NCBI RefSeq assembly: GCF_024199985.1
Contig: NZ_JANARS010000006.1
Location: 1-64,000, forward strand
Source of the DNA: Nocardioides pinisoli
GTDB taxonomy: Bacteria; Actinomycetota; Actinomycetes; Propionibacteriales; Nocardioidaceae
Length of the DNA stretch: 64,000 nt
Direction of reading: 5' to 3'
Under the pieces are notes generated by a model. That model did no database searches. It saw only the letters and a list, made by a program, of their open reading frames with translations, and was not told the DNA's origin. The position numbers and the translations under genes were made by a program. Positions 19,601-27,314 of the stretch are shown in pieces. How positions within the stretch are numbered: the stretch's first letter is position 1; each line of letters starts with the position of its first letter.

Positions 19601-21355
19601 GAAGCCGCCCTCGACGACGTCCATCGACGCCATGTCGAAGGGCACGTCACCGCTCAGGTCGAGCTTCTGCAGGCCGTAGCGCAGCTTGCCGGTCTGTCCC
19701 CAGTTGCCGCCGGCGCCGAGGCCACCGACGACGATCGAGCCGTCGGGGCCCTTGAGCACGCGGCTGATGCCGGCCTCGAGGCCCTGGGTCATCCGGAAGA
19801 GAGCGCCCTGGTAGCGGCCGTCGACCTTCTCGAGGTCGGCGCGCTGCAGACCGCCGTAGGTCACGTCACCGATGAACATCTGGCCCTGGTAGGGGCCGGC
19901 GTCGACCATGACGGGCGTGCTCGGCGAGTTGGCGATCTCGTTCTGCGGCATCCACAGGACGGGCTTGGTCACCGGCTGGTCGTCGAAGCGACCGGGCGAG
20001 CCGTCGGGCTCGGTCGTGAAGTGGTTGTAGAACTCTCCGGGCTTGACCTCGATGAGCTTGTTGGCAGGCAGCCAGCCGCCCTGGTTGTCGGTCACGAAGA
20101 TCTCGCCCTCGGGACCCCAGCCCATGCCGTGCGGGGTGCGCAGGCCGCCGGCGACGTAGTCGATCGCGCCGGTCTCCTTGTCGATGGTGATGTGCGTGCC
20201 ACGGTCGTAGGAGCCCTGCGGCACGGTGGTGGCACCACCGAGGTTGATCGACACGGACAGGTTCACGTGGAACTTGCCGTCCTTGTAGAGCATGCCGAAG
20301 CCGAACTCGTGGAAGTTCCCGTCGAACGGGTACTTCGCGATCTCCTGCTGGCCCTGGAACACGCCCTGGGCGTCCTCCTCGGTCAGCTTGATGAGCCCGG
20401 TCTTCTCCGAGATGTAGATCTCGCCGTCGACGACCTTGATGCCCTGCGGCTCCTTCAGGCCGCTGGCGATCCTGGTGCGGGTGACGTCGGCGGGCGACGT
20501 CGCGTCCTGCACGCCGCTGAGGCGGTGGAGCTCGCCGAGCTCGACGTTTCCCTGGTCGTTGCCGTTGCCGCCCCAGGTGAGGACGAGGAGGTCCTCGCCG
20601 TCCCACTCCAGGCCGGTCACCTGCGGCTCGAAGCCGTCGGGGCGCAGGTCGACGAGGTCGTAGGCCGGGTTGACGGAGTCGAGCTGGAGCCCGTCTCCCG
20701 CGGAGTCCTGCTGTCCCTCGCACTGCTTGAAGCCCGGGGCGGTGACGCGGGTGACGTCGGCCTCGGTGCTCAGCGCGCTGGCGGGGACCAGGGAGAACGT
20801 GGTGGCGCCCGGCGGCATCCACTCGAGGGTCAGCCGCTCGCCGCCACCGGCCTCGAAGTAGTCGACGCGCAGTGCGTGCACGGCGCCGGCGGTCAGCGTG
20901 ACGCTGCCCTCCATGGCCGTGTCTCCGTGCAGCCCGTCGTGGTCGACGACCACCTGGTCGTCGATCGTCAGCCGTGAGCCGTCGTCGCTGGTGAGGCGGA
21001 AGCGGTAGGTGCCGCCCGTCTCGACGCTGAGGTTGGCCAGCGCCTCCACGACGAAGTTGTCCTGCAGGCCGCCGAAGTCGGAGGGCGAGCGCCAGTCGAC
21101 GACCTGCTTGAGCTGGTCGACGTTGGGCGTCTGCCCGGCCTTGAGGGTGCACAGCTCCGAGATCGGCTGGCCCAGCTGGAAGGCGCGCATGGTGATGCCC
21201 GGCTCGTCGCCGGCAGGGATCGCGGACGCGCTGGGCGTCACCGCGGCGAGGCTGGCCGCCACAGCGGTGGCCAGGGCCGCCGTGGTCCAACGGGACCGGC
21301 GGCGAGACCGTGCGCCGACGGCGCGCGATCGGGTGTGGACGGGGAACGACGACAC
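16610..21355 (-). CDS. giant secreted multidomain sugar-dehydrogenase-like/DUF1080 protein
   Basis: The start is GTG 21355, with AGGAGG six bases upstream, giving 1581 residues. In order: an Arg-rich signal peptide ending near ASA; a PA14-like domain (about 55-200, FRLTSDDGSRLTIDD); a six-bladed propeller of the glucose/sorbosone dehydrogenase type (about 230-565, including RTPHGMGWGPEG and FVTDNQGGW) with its usual beta domain (565-685); two CBM35/CBM6-like modules (about 697-835 and 830-970); a LamG/DUF1349-like jelly roll (973-1160); a DUF1080 domain (1182-1380, TLFDGTAESLEEW); and two Ig-like repeats (1388-1480, 1487-1580). DUF1080 includes 3-keto-glycoside hydrolases, so sugar oxidation and cleavage in one extracellular protein is possible. 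Whether the propeller binds PQQ is unknown. Confidence 0.85.
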   Translation of the reverse strand: MSSFPVHTRSRAVGARSRRRSRWTTAALATAVAASLAAVTPSASAIPAGDEPGITMRAFQLGQPISELCTLKAGQTPNVDQLKQVVDWRSPSDFGGLQDNFVVEALANLSVETGGTYRFRLTSDDGSRLTIDDQVVVDHDGLHGDTAMEGSVTLTAGAVHALRVDYFEAGGGERLTLEWMPPGATTFSLVPASALSTEADVTRVTAPGFKQCEGQQDSAGDGLQLDSVNPAYDLVDLRPDGFEPQVTGLEWDGEDLLVLTWGGNGNDQGNVELGELHRLSGVQDATSPADVTRTRIASGLKEPQGIKVVDGEIYISEKTGLIKLTEEDAQGVFQGQQEIAKYPFDGNFHEFGFGMLYKDGKFHVNLSVSINLGGATTVPQGSYDRGTHITIDKETGAIDYVAGGLRTPHGMGWGPEGEIFVTDNQGGWLPANKLIEVKPGEFYNHFTTEPDGSPGRFDDQPVTKPVLWMPQNEIANSPSTPVMVDAGPYQGQMFIGDVTYGGLQRADLEKVDGRYQGALFRMTQGLEAGISRVLKGPDGSIVVGGLGAGGNWGQTGKLRYGLQKLDLSGDVPFDMASMDVVEGGFEVTYTEPLSAATLEDLASKYQVEQWRYRATAQYGGPKLDEESLQVTGATASEDGRTVTLQIDGMKPDRVVHVRSPRPFESASGETLWSTEAWYTLNSYPGYVAEEPEPAPDGIYELEDGELSGTAGIDTEHAGYTGSGFVDGIQTVGSGSAVEVVAPKAGAYELQIRYANGPNPQPNQTKKMSLYIGEERQEVALPPFADWKTWGTVTVPVTLPAGATRVEIVYEQGDDGHVNLDHVKLIDPTGGRVEAEDGTITGQGNRVQTEHAGYSGTGYVGGFENDGTAVTFDLTTTAAGFHAIKLGYANGPNPQPNQTKQMSLYVNDVFVKKLLLPPGESWKTWLTYEDQIELEAGANVVRIARDAGDNGNVNLDYLALGARSACAPGETPGADDEFEGSTLDTCRWSTILNKTASGVAVSGGQLRINAQAGDLSGGAVDAKNMVLQDSPAEGPWAATTQLTMTGTDDYLQGGLVAWTSATNYAKLVAMEKPDGDWVLELGRRINGDMVYTNADLPEGAAPDELQLQLVSTGSAIQGRWSTDQGTTWQSMGAGYPATGLVAPKIGVAAYNGTGSQVGAFDWFRVSGDPVIEPDTCEATAADPGYRTLFDGTAESLEEWNMAGPGVFTREADCTLKTNGGLGLLWHSEPLEGDYSLQLDWKLVKDDNGGVFVGFPNPETTPRYDGDPANPAGDPWVAVDRGYEIQIDATDDPDSTTGAVYNFQSADLPARDAALNPVGEWNHYEIKVEGKRIRIYLNDELVNDFTSPETETKRLTWPSYIGLQNHGGGESVFYRDVQVMDLADPENVPAEVTVTAPEEVETGKKAEVVVEVDSAAEAAPTGEVVLSVDGTELPAVELEDGKATFEVGPFGGPKTVELVADYAGDVATDPGQGSAQLKVVDSGPVASTVTIQAPDEVRTGKKAQVLIEVSSSAEEPPTGEVVLSVDGKKLPAVELVDGQARITIGPLGRPRTVELVATYAGDDEVQPGSGTAQVRVVTPASKP
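18663..18699. repeat. 37-bp direct repeat, copy 1
   Basis: These 37 bases recur identically at 19065-19101, 402 bases (134 codons) away and in frame. They encode the segment YANGPNPQPNQT in the second carbohydrate-binding module of the giant secreted protein. This indicates module duplication or gene conversion. Confidence 0.9.
19065..19101. repeat. 37-bp direct repeat, copy 2
   Basis: This is the second copy of the perfect repeat at 18663-18699. It encodes the same YANGPNPQPNQT segment in the first carbohydrate-binding module. Confidence 0.9.
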
Positions 21356-21446
21356 TCGGAACCTCCTGGGACCCCGACGGCACGACACACGTCGGGACGG
21401 TTGTGACGTCGCTCACCCTAGGACGCATCCGACGCTTTGTGAACAA

Positions 21447-21470
21447 CTTTTGACTGGCAATCGCCAAAAG
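21447..21470. promoter_or_regulatory. inverted repeat in divergent promoter region
   Basis: CTTTTGAC and GCCAAAAG flank TGGCAATC, an imperfect 24-bp palindrome in the gap between the giant secreted protein and the MMPL transporter. It could be an operator for either gene. No cognate regulator gene is adjacent. Confidence 0.35.
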
Positions 21471-21496
21471 GGTGGACCACCGTTACAGTCACGCTC

Positions 21497-23698
21497 GTGC
21501 TCGACGACCTCGGACGACTGCTCCACCGGTGGCGACGGGGGGTCCTCGGGGCGTGGGCGGTCCTCGTCGTCCTCGGCGGGGTCCTCGGCGGGTCGGTCTT
21601 CGACGTGGCCGAGGCCCCCGACCCCCTCCGCGACGACGCCGAGTCGGCCCAGGTGGCCCAGCTGCTCGAGGCCAGTGACCCCGAGGGCGAGCTGGTGGTC
21701 GCGGTGCTCTCGGGCGCCGACATCTACGGCGTCGACCTCATCGACCAGGCCACGCGGGTGCTGCACGACGTGCGCGACCTGCCCGACGTCGTGGAGGTGC
21801 GCGACCCGTGGACCACCGGCGCGCAGGACCTCGTCCGGCCCGACCGCCTCGGCACGATTGTCACCGTCGAGATCGACCACACCGTCGATCGCGACCGCGC
21901 GCTGGCCGCTGCCGCGAAGGTGGAGGAGACGCTGCAGACGGTCGGGATGCCGGAGGTGCTGGTGGGCGGGCCCCTGCTCGCCGAGGAGGCGTTCGGGGAG
22001 CAGGCGGTGCAGGACGCCGCGCGCGGCGAGGGGGTTGCGGTCCTCGTGCTGGTCGTCGTCCTCGCCCTCGCCCTGGGCGGGCTCGTCGTCGGGCTGCTGC
22101 CCGTCGTCACGGCGCTCGGCTCGGTCAGCGTGGCCCTGCTGGCACTGGCCGGTCTGGCGCGCCTGACCCCGGTGAGCGACTACGCCGTCAACGTCGTCAC
22201 GCTCCTCGGCCTCGGCCTGGCCGTCGACTACGCCTTGCTGGTCCTGGGCCGCTTCCGGGAGGAGCGGGCGGCGGCATCACGCGACGCCGACGTGGGCGCC
22301 GTGCTGGGACGCACCCTGGCCACCGCCGGACGTACGGTCCTCGTCTCGGGCCTCACGGTCGCGACCGCGCTGGCGGGGCTGCTCGTGCTCCGCGACCCGG
22401 TGCTCTCGCCCATGGCTGTCGGCGGCCTCGTCGCGGTCGCGGGCGCGACGCTGACCGGGCTCACCCTCGCGCCGGCCCTCGTCGCGGTCTCGCACGCCCG
22501 GATCCCCGCCCCGGCGGCCCGACGGGTCCTGGGCGGCACCCCCAGCGCACACGCGCTGCTGCCGCGTCTGGCACGGCTCGCCCAGCGCCGCCCGTGGCCG
22601 GTCCTGCTCGGGTGCACGGCCCTGCTGCTCCTGCTCAGCACTCCGCTCCTGGCGCTCGACCTGCGCAACTCCGACGCCCGCACCCTGCCCCGCGACAGCG
22701 AGCCGCGCCTGACCCAGGCGGCCATCGAGGCCGGCTTCCCCGACCAGGACGAGACCCCGATCACCGTGCTGGTCGAGGCGGAGTTCACCTCCCAGGAGAC
22801 CGCCGACGCGATGGCCGGCCTCGCGGGCATCCCGGGCGTGGTCGACGTGCTGCTGTTCGACCCGGTGCCCGGCGAGGTCAGCCAGCTGCTGGTCGAGCCG
22901 GAGCCCGACGCCGCCGGCGACTACGACGGTCCGAAGGTCCAGGACCTCGTACGCCGCATGCGCGCCGCCGACCTCGGCGTGGACGTGCTGGTGGGCGGTC
23001 CCACCGCGGAGCTGGTCGACACCCGCGACGCCCTCGCCGACCGGGCGCCGTGGGCGATCCTGGTCGTCGCGCTGCTCACCGCCCTGCTCCTGGGCCGCCT
23101 GACCCGCTCCGTCGTCGTACCGCTCAAGGCGGTCGCCCTCAACCTGCTCTCCCTCGGGGCGACGCTCGGCGTCGTCGTCGCGGTCTTCCAGTGGGGCTGG
23201 GGGTCGTCGGTGCTGCGCTTCGACTCGTGGGGCGCGCTCGACGTCACCACTCCCCTGCTGCTGTTCATGTTCGCGTTCGGCCTGTCGATGGACTACCACG
23301 TCTTCCTCGTCGCCCGGATCCGCGAGGCCTACGACGAGGCCCTGGCGCGGCCGCGACGCAAGCGCGACGGCCCGGCCGACCTGCGGGCGCTGAGCGACGA
23401 GGCCGTCCTCACGGGCATCACCGCCTCGGGGCCGGTCGTGACGCTCGCCGCCGTCGCGATCGGGATCGTGTTCCTGGGGTTCGCGCTGGGCAAGCTCGTC
23501 GCGGTGAAGGAGATCGGCGTCGGCATGACCGTGGCCGTGCTGCTGGACGTCACCGTCGTGCGCGGGCTGCTCCTGCCGGCGTCGATGACGCTGCTGGGAG
23601 GGTGGAACTGGTGGCTGCCCGGGCGGGGGCGGCAGGACCGAGGAGCGGCTCAGCGCTCGTCGGTGGGAGCGGAGGAGTCCGCCTCCTCGGTGCGCTGA
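21497..23698 (+). CDS. MMPL-family RND transporter
   Basis: This 733-residue protein has the two-fold MMPL architecture: one helix, an extracytoplasmic domain, then a helix bundle, repeated. Helix bundles lie near residues 170-330 and 510-700. The repeats carry GLGLAVDYALLVLGRFREE and FGLSMDYHVFLVARIREAY, the conserved Asp-Tyr proton-relay region. Relatives export lipids in mycobacteria or drugs; the substrate here is unknown. GTG 21497 lies seven bases after TACAGT. The 3' end overlaps the convergent small membrane protein by 49 bases. Confidence 0.92.
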   Translation: MLDDLGRLLHRWRRGVLGAWAVLVVLGGVLGGSVFDVAEAPDPLRDDAESAQVAQLLEASDPEGELVVAVLSGADIYGVDLIDQATRVLHDVRDLPDVVEVRDPWTTGAQDLVRPDRLGTIVTVEIDHTVDRDRALAAAAKVEETLQTVGMPEVLVGGPLLAEEAFGEQAVQDAARGEGVAVLVLVVVLALALGGLVVGLLPVVTALGSVSVALLALAGLARLTPVSDYAVNVVTLLGLGLAVDYALLVLGRFREERAAASRDADVGAVLGRTLATAGRTVLVSGLTVATALAGLLVLRDPVLSPMAVGGLVAVAGATLTGLTLAPALVAVSHARIPAPAARRVLGGTPSAHALLPRLARLAQRRPWPVLLGCTALLLLLSTPLLALDLRNSDARTLPRDSEPRLTQAAIEAGFPDQDETPITVLVEAEFTSQETADAMAGLAGIPGVVDVLLFDPVPGEVSQLLVEPEPDAAGDYDGPKVQDLVRRMRAADLGVDVLVGGPTAELVDTRDALADRAPWAILVVALLTALLLGRLTRSVVVPLKAVALNLLSLGATLGVVVAVFQWGWGSSVLRFDSWGALDVTTPLLLFMFAFGLSMDYHVFLVARIREAYDEALARPRRKRDGPADLRALSDEAVLTGITASGPVVTLAAVAIGIVFLGFALGKLVAVKEIGVGMTVAVLLDVTVVRGLLLPASMTLLGGWNWWLPGRGRQDRGAAQRSSVGAEESASSVR

Positions 23699-23889
23699 AC
23701 CGGCTCGTCGCCGTAGACGCCGGCGTCCTTGGCCGCCTGGGCCTTGCGCAGCTGCTTGACCAGGCTGAACGCGATCACGACGACCGCCAGGATCATGAAG
23801 ATCCACACCGCGAAGCCCAGCGGCCCGGCCTTGACCTCGGTGGGCTCGGGGGTCTGGTCTTCGAGGAGGACGATCAGCAGGTCGAGCAT
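23650..23889 (-). CDS. small single-pass membrane protein
   Basis: This 79-residue protein of unknown function has one clear transmembrane helix (GFAVWIFMILAVVVIAFSLV, about residues 25-44) and a charged tail (QLRKAQAAKD). The N-terminus may be outside. It lies 45 bases downstream of mca in the same direction. GATGAT six bases before ATG 23889, with an overlapping GGAGG, supports the start. Its 3' end overlaps the convergent MMPL gene. Confidence 0.75.
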   Translation of the reverse strand: MLDLLIVLLEDQTPEPTEVKAGPLGFAVWIFMILAVVVIAFSLVKQLRKAQAAKDAGVYGDEPVQRTEEADSSAPTDER

Positions 23890-23934
23890 GCCTCCATCAT
23901 CCCACTGACCTGTTCAGGAGCAGGCGTCGGCCCG

Positions 23935-24834
23935 TCAGGGAGCGGGCGTCGGGATGCCGGCGAAGAGGTCGTCCTCGGGGCGTGCGCTCTCCACGTGGGA
24001 GTGGACCAGCTCGTAGTCCTCGGTGGGCCAGACCTTCTGCTGGATCTCGCGCGGGATCGCGAACCACATGCCGTCGGGGTCGATCTGCGTGGCGTGGGCG
24101 AGCAGCGCCTGGTCGCGGACACCGAAGTAGTCGCCGCACGGCACCCGCGTGGTGATCCGGTCGTCCCACTCCGGCTCGCGCTCCCACTTCTCGAGGCGCT
24201 CGGTGTAGGGCGACTCGAGGTCGTGGGCGAGCATCGCCTCGTGGAGGGCGTTGGTCTTCGCCCAGCTCCAGCCGTGGTGGTAGTAGAGCTTCATCGGCTG
24301 CCACGGCTCCCCCGCGTCGGGGAACAGCTCGGGGTCCCCGGCCGCGTGGTAGGCGGCGACGGAGACCTCGTGGCAGCGGATGTGGTCGGGGTGCGGATAG
24401 CCGCCGCGCTCGTCGTACGTCGTCAGCACGTGGGGGCGGAACGAGCGGATCAGCCGGACCAGGCGCTCGGTCGCCTCCTCGAGCGGCACCAGCGCGAAGC
24501 AGCCCTCCGGGAGCGGCGGCAGCGGGTCGCCCTCGGGCCAGCCCGAGTCGACGAAGCCGAGCCAGTCCTGGCGGATGCCGAGGATGTCGCGCGCGCGGTG
24601 CATCTCCTCGCGGCGGATCTCGGTGATGTTCTCCCAGACCTCCGGGCGGTCCATCTTGGCGTTGAGCACCGACCCGCGCTCTCCGCCGGTGCACGTGACG
24701 ACGTGGACGTCGACGCCCTCGGCGACGTACTTCGCGGTCGACGCCGCCCCCTTGCTCGACTCGTCGTCGGGGTGGGCGTGGACGTGCATGAGTCGGAGTC
24801 CGGCGCGGGGCCGGTCGGCGGGAGGCTGGGCCAT
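23935..24834 (-). CDS. mca: mycothiol S-conjugate amidase
   Basis: Mca cleaves mycothiol S-conjugates to a mercapturic acid and GlcN-Ins, detoxifying electrophiles in actinobacteria. The 299-residue LmbE-type zinc hydrolase has HAHPDDES near residue 19 and the third zinc ligand in GGYPHPDHIRCHE. YHHGWSWAKTNALHEAM is more typical of Mca than of MshB. ATG 24834 lies seven bases after a TAGACT hexamer, divergent from the next gene. Its presence supports an actinobacterial host. Confidence 0.93.
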   Translation of the reverse strand: MAQPPADRPRAGLRLMHVHAHPDDESSKGAASTAKYVAEGVDVHVVTCTGGERGSVLNAKMDRPEVWENITEIRREEMHRARDILGIRQDWLGFVDSGWPEGDPLPPLPEGCFALVPLEEATERLVRLIRSFRPHVLTTYDERGGYPHPDHIRCHEVSVAAYHAAGDPELFPDAGEPWQPMKLYYHHGWSWAKTNALHEAMLAHDLESPYTERLEKWEREPEWDDRITTRVPCGDYFGVRDQALLAHATQIDPDGMWFAIPREIQQKVWPTEDYELVHSHVESARPEDDLFAGIPTPAP

Positions 24835-24841
24835 GGCCCGC

Positions 24842-24872
24842 AGTCTAGGAGCCCCCGCTTAGGCTTCTGTGC
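24842..24872. promoter_or_regulatory. divergent leaderless promoters, mca and DUF4307 gene
   Basis: In a 38-bp gap, TAGACT (minus strand, 24847-24842) lies seven bases before the mca ATG. TAGGCT (24860-24865) lies seven bases before the rightward GTG 24873. Both fit leaderless transcription. Confidence 0.6.
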
Positions 24873-25262
24873 GTGACCACCGACCTCGCAGACCGCTACG
24901 GGGCACCCGCGCGGTGGCGACGTCCCGCAGTCGTCGGGCTGGCGGTCGTCCTGGCCGTCGTCGGGCTCACCTGGCTCGGCTGGACGGCGTGGTTCCACGG
25001 CAGCCCCGACGTCCGCTCCGAGGTCGTCACCTTCGAGGTGACCGGCGATCACCAGGTCGAGGCGCGCGTCGACGTCCGGCTCGCCGACGGCGTCGAGGCC
25101 AGCTGCCGCGTACGCGCGCTCGCCGAGGACAAGACGGCGGTCGGCGAGCTCGCCTTCACCCCCGTCGACGGCGTCAACCAGGTGGTCATCCGCACCGAGC
25201 GCCGCGCGACCTCCGTGGAGAAGCTGGGGTGCACCGCACCCGACCAGCCGCGCCCCCGCTGA
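24873..25262 (+). CDS. DUF4307 membrane-anchored protein
   Basis: This 129-residue protein has one transmembrane helix (VVGLAVVLAVVGLTWLGWTA, about residues 21-40). The extracytoplasmic domain, with cysteines in SCRVRAL and LGCTAP, matches the actinobacterial DUF4307 family. The function is unknown. Genes of this family are often beside mca, as here. GTG 24873 follows a TAGGCT hexamer by seven bases. Confidence 0.85.
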   Translation: MTTDLADRYGAPARWRRPAVVGLAVVLAVVGLTWLGWTAWFHGSPDVRSEVVTFEVTGDHQVEARVDVRLADGVEASCRVRALAEDKTAVGELAFTPVDGVNQVVIRTERRATSVEKLGCTAPDQPRPR

Positions 25263-25437
25263 GCCGTCGGCCTGCACTTTTGCCGCAGGCTTGCTAACCT
25301 GATCGTTCTGCCCGTCCGGGTGCGCTGGCCGACGTCCGTCGCCGCGCCGACTCCGATCGGACGGAAGACACCACCGACCCGATGCGGGCGCGCTGAGGCA
25401 CACCTGCATCCAGTACCACGTGAGCAGGAGCATCGAC

Positions 25438-25929
25438 ATGACCGACCAGGGCACCATCTGGCTGACCCAGGAGGCCTACGACAAGCTGAAGGCCGAGCTC
25501 GACGACCTCAAGGGTCCCAAGCGCCAGGAGATCATCGAGCGCATCTCGGCCGCCCGCGACGAGGGCGACCTGAAGGAGAACGGCGGCTACCACGCCGCCA
25601 AGGACGAGCAGGGCAAGCAGGAGGCCCGCATCCGTCAGCTCGAGGACATGCTGCGCAAGGCGGAGGTCGGCGAGACGCCGCCCAACGACGGCGTGGTCGA
25701 GCCCGGCATGGTCGTCACCGTCGACTTCGGCGACGGCGACACCGAGAAGTTCCTCCTCGGCGCCCGCGAGAACCTCTCCGAGGGCGACGACCTCGACGTC
25801 TACTCCCCCCAGTCCGCGATGGGGGCCGCGATCAACGGGCAGTCCCGCGGCGACAAGGTCTCCTACACCGCGCCCAACGGCAAGGAGCTGACCGTCACGA
25901 TCGTCGACGCGGAGCCCTACAAGGCCTGA
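25438..25929 (+). CDS. greA: transcription elongation factor GreA
   Basis: GreA rescues backtracked RNA polymerase by stimulating transcript cleavage. The 163-residue protein has the N-terminal coiled coil with the acidic tip (SAARDEGDLKENGGYHAAKD, about residues 38-57) and a C-terminal FKBP-like domain (SPQSAMGAAINGQSRGDKV). ATG 25438 is chosen because AGGAG lies seven bases upstream; a GTG at 25420 would add six residues. TAACCT at 25295-25300 could be the -10 of its promoter, leaving a leader of about 130 bases in which I see no further structure. Confidence 0.95.
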   Translation: MTDQGTIWLTQEAYDKLKAELDDLKGPKRQEIIERISAARDEGDLKENGGYHAAKDEQGKQEARIRQLEDMLRKAEVGETPPNDGVVEPGMVVTVDFGDGDTEKFLLGARENLSEGDDLDVYSPQSAMGAAINGQSRGDKVSYTAPNGKELTVTIVDAEPYKA

Positions 25930-25953
25930 GCGTCACCGCCGCACGCGCTTCTC

Positions 25954-26091
25954 CTGAGCGGTGCGTGAGGGGCATCCCGGAGCCCGGGAATCCTCCTCGC
26001 GCACCGCTCAGCCGCATCTCCGGGCGCGTCGTCCCCCGAGCGGTGTCGCACGCGGCTTCGACGCCGGCCGTGTGCCCCTCATCCACCGCTC
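25954..26091. repeat. nested inverted repeat, REP-like element
   Basis: A perfect 12-bp inverted pair, CTGAGCGGTGCG (25954-25965) and CGCACCGCTCAG (26000-26011), forms one hairpin. The outer arms GAGCGGTGCGTGAGGGGCA (25956-25974) and TGCCCCTCATCCACCGCTC (26073-26091) are inverted copies matching at 17 of 19 bases. A further GAGCGGTG is at 26038-26045. It lies between convergent greA and ilvA and could act as a terminator or a dispersed palindromic repeat. Confidence 0.7.
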
Positions 26092-26105
26092 GTTGAGCAC
26101 GCCGC

Positions 26106-27314
26106 TCAGGTGTTGACCCGGTAGCCCCGCTCGCGGAGGCGCTCCATCAGGTGCTCGGCGTGCGCCTCGCCGCGGGTCTCGAGCTGGATGCGCACCTCGA
26201 CCTCGTTGAGGGTGAGCGACGGGGAGATCCGTTCGTGCGCCACCTCGAGCACGTTGGCCCCCTCCGCACCGACCTCGCCGAGGAGCGAGGCCAGGCCTCC
26301 GGGGAGGTCGGGGATGCACACGCGCAGGTAGAGGTAGCGCCCGGCCGCGGCGAGGCCGTGGCGGATGACCTTGCTCAGCAGGAGCGGGTCGATGTTGCCG
26401 CCGGAGAGCACCGCGACGGCCGGCGTCTCGAAGCCGGTCGGGTTGTCGAGCATCGCCGCGACGGCGGCCGCGCCGGCGGGTTCGACGACCTGCTTGGCCC
26501 GCTCGATCAGGGCGAGCAGCGCCCGCGAGAGCGACTCCTCGGAGACGGTCACGATCTCGTCGACGTGGTCGCGCACCGCCGCGAAGGTGATGTCACCGGG
26601 GCGGCCCACCGCGATGCCGTCGGCCATCGTGCTCATCGACTCCAGCGGGACCGGCCGGCCGGCCGCGAGCGACCCGGGATAGGCGGCGGCACCCTCGGCC
26701 TGCACGCCGACGACGCGTACGTCCGGGCGCAGCGCCTTGACCGCGATCGCCACCCCGGCCAGCAGCCCTCCCCCGCCGGTCGGCACCAGCACGGTGCGTA
26801 CGTCGGGTGCCTGCTCGAGGACCTCGAGCCCGAGCGTGCCCTGCCCGGCGACGATGTCGACGTGGTCGAAGGGGTGGATGAGCACGGCGCCGGTCTCCTC
26901 GGCGAACTGCCGGGCGGCGGCCAGCGAGTCCTCGAGGTAGCGGCCGTGGAAGACGACGTCCGCGCCGTAGCCGCGGGTCGCCTTCTCCTTGGGGATGGGC
27001 GCCCCCTCGGGCATGAAGACCGTCGACTTGATGCCGAGGGTGGTGGCCGCGAGCGCGACGCCCTGGGCGTGGTTGCCGGCGGACGCCGCGACGACGCCCT
27101 TGGCCCGCTCCTCGGCGGAGAGGCGCGCGATCCGGACGTAGGCGCCGCGGGACTTGAACGAGCCGGTGCGCTGGAGGTTCTCGCACTTCAGCGAGACCGG
27201 CCCACCGACCAGCGCGGAGAGCCAGCGCGACTCCTCCATCGGCGTGGTCACCGTGACGCCCTCGAGCATCTCGCGCGCGGCGACGATGTCGGCCAGGGAG
27301 CATTCCTCGGTCAT
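26106..27314 (-). CDS. ilvA: threonine ammonia-lyase
   Basis: IlvA deaminates threonine to 2-oxobutyrate using PLP. The 402-residue enzyme has the PLP lysine K54 (TGSFKSRGA), the glycine-rich phosphate-binding loop TGGGGLLAG and a serine/glycine-rich LSGGNID. One ACT domain (about 325-402) follows. The single ACT domain and short length fit the TdcB/short biosynthetic form rather than the 500-residue two-ACT type. Its start overlaps the upstream AI-2E gene stop by four bases. Confidence 0.93.
   Translation of the reverse strand: MTEECSLADIVAAREMLEGVTVTTPMEESRWLSALVGGPVSLKCENLQRTGSFKSRGAYVRIARLSAEERAKGVVAASAGNHAQGVALAATTLGIKSTVFMPEGAPIPKEKATRGYGADVVFHGRYLEDSLAAARQFAEETGAVLIHPFDHVDIVAGQGTLGLEVLEQAPDVRTVLVPTGGGGLLAGVAIAVKALRPDVRVVGVQAEGAAAYPGSLAAGRPVPLESMSTMADGIAVGRPGDITFAAVRDHVDEIVTVSEESLSRALLALIERAKQVVEPAGAAAVAAMLDNPTGFETPAVAVLSGGNIDPLLLSKVIRHGLAAAGRYLYLRVCIPDLPGGLASLLGEVGAEGANVLEVAHERISPSLTLNEVEVRIQLETRGEAHAEHLMERLRERGYRVNT

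Noticed and set aside
17264-20977. A very long open frame on the plus strand opposite the giant secreted protein
   Set aside because: It follows the codon periodicity of the minus-strand gene, lacks recognisable domains and is typical antisense openness in high-GC DNA.
22277-23806. Open frame antisense to the MMPL transporter
   Set aside because: It is Arg/Gly/Asp-rich without domains, and the plus strand has a clear MMPL protein with a promoter.
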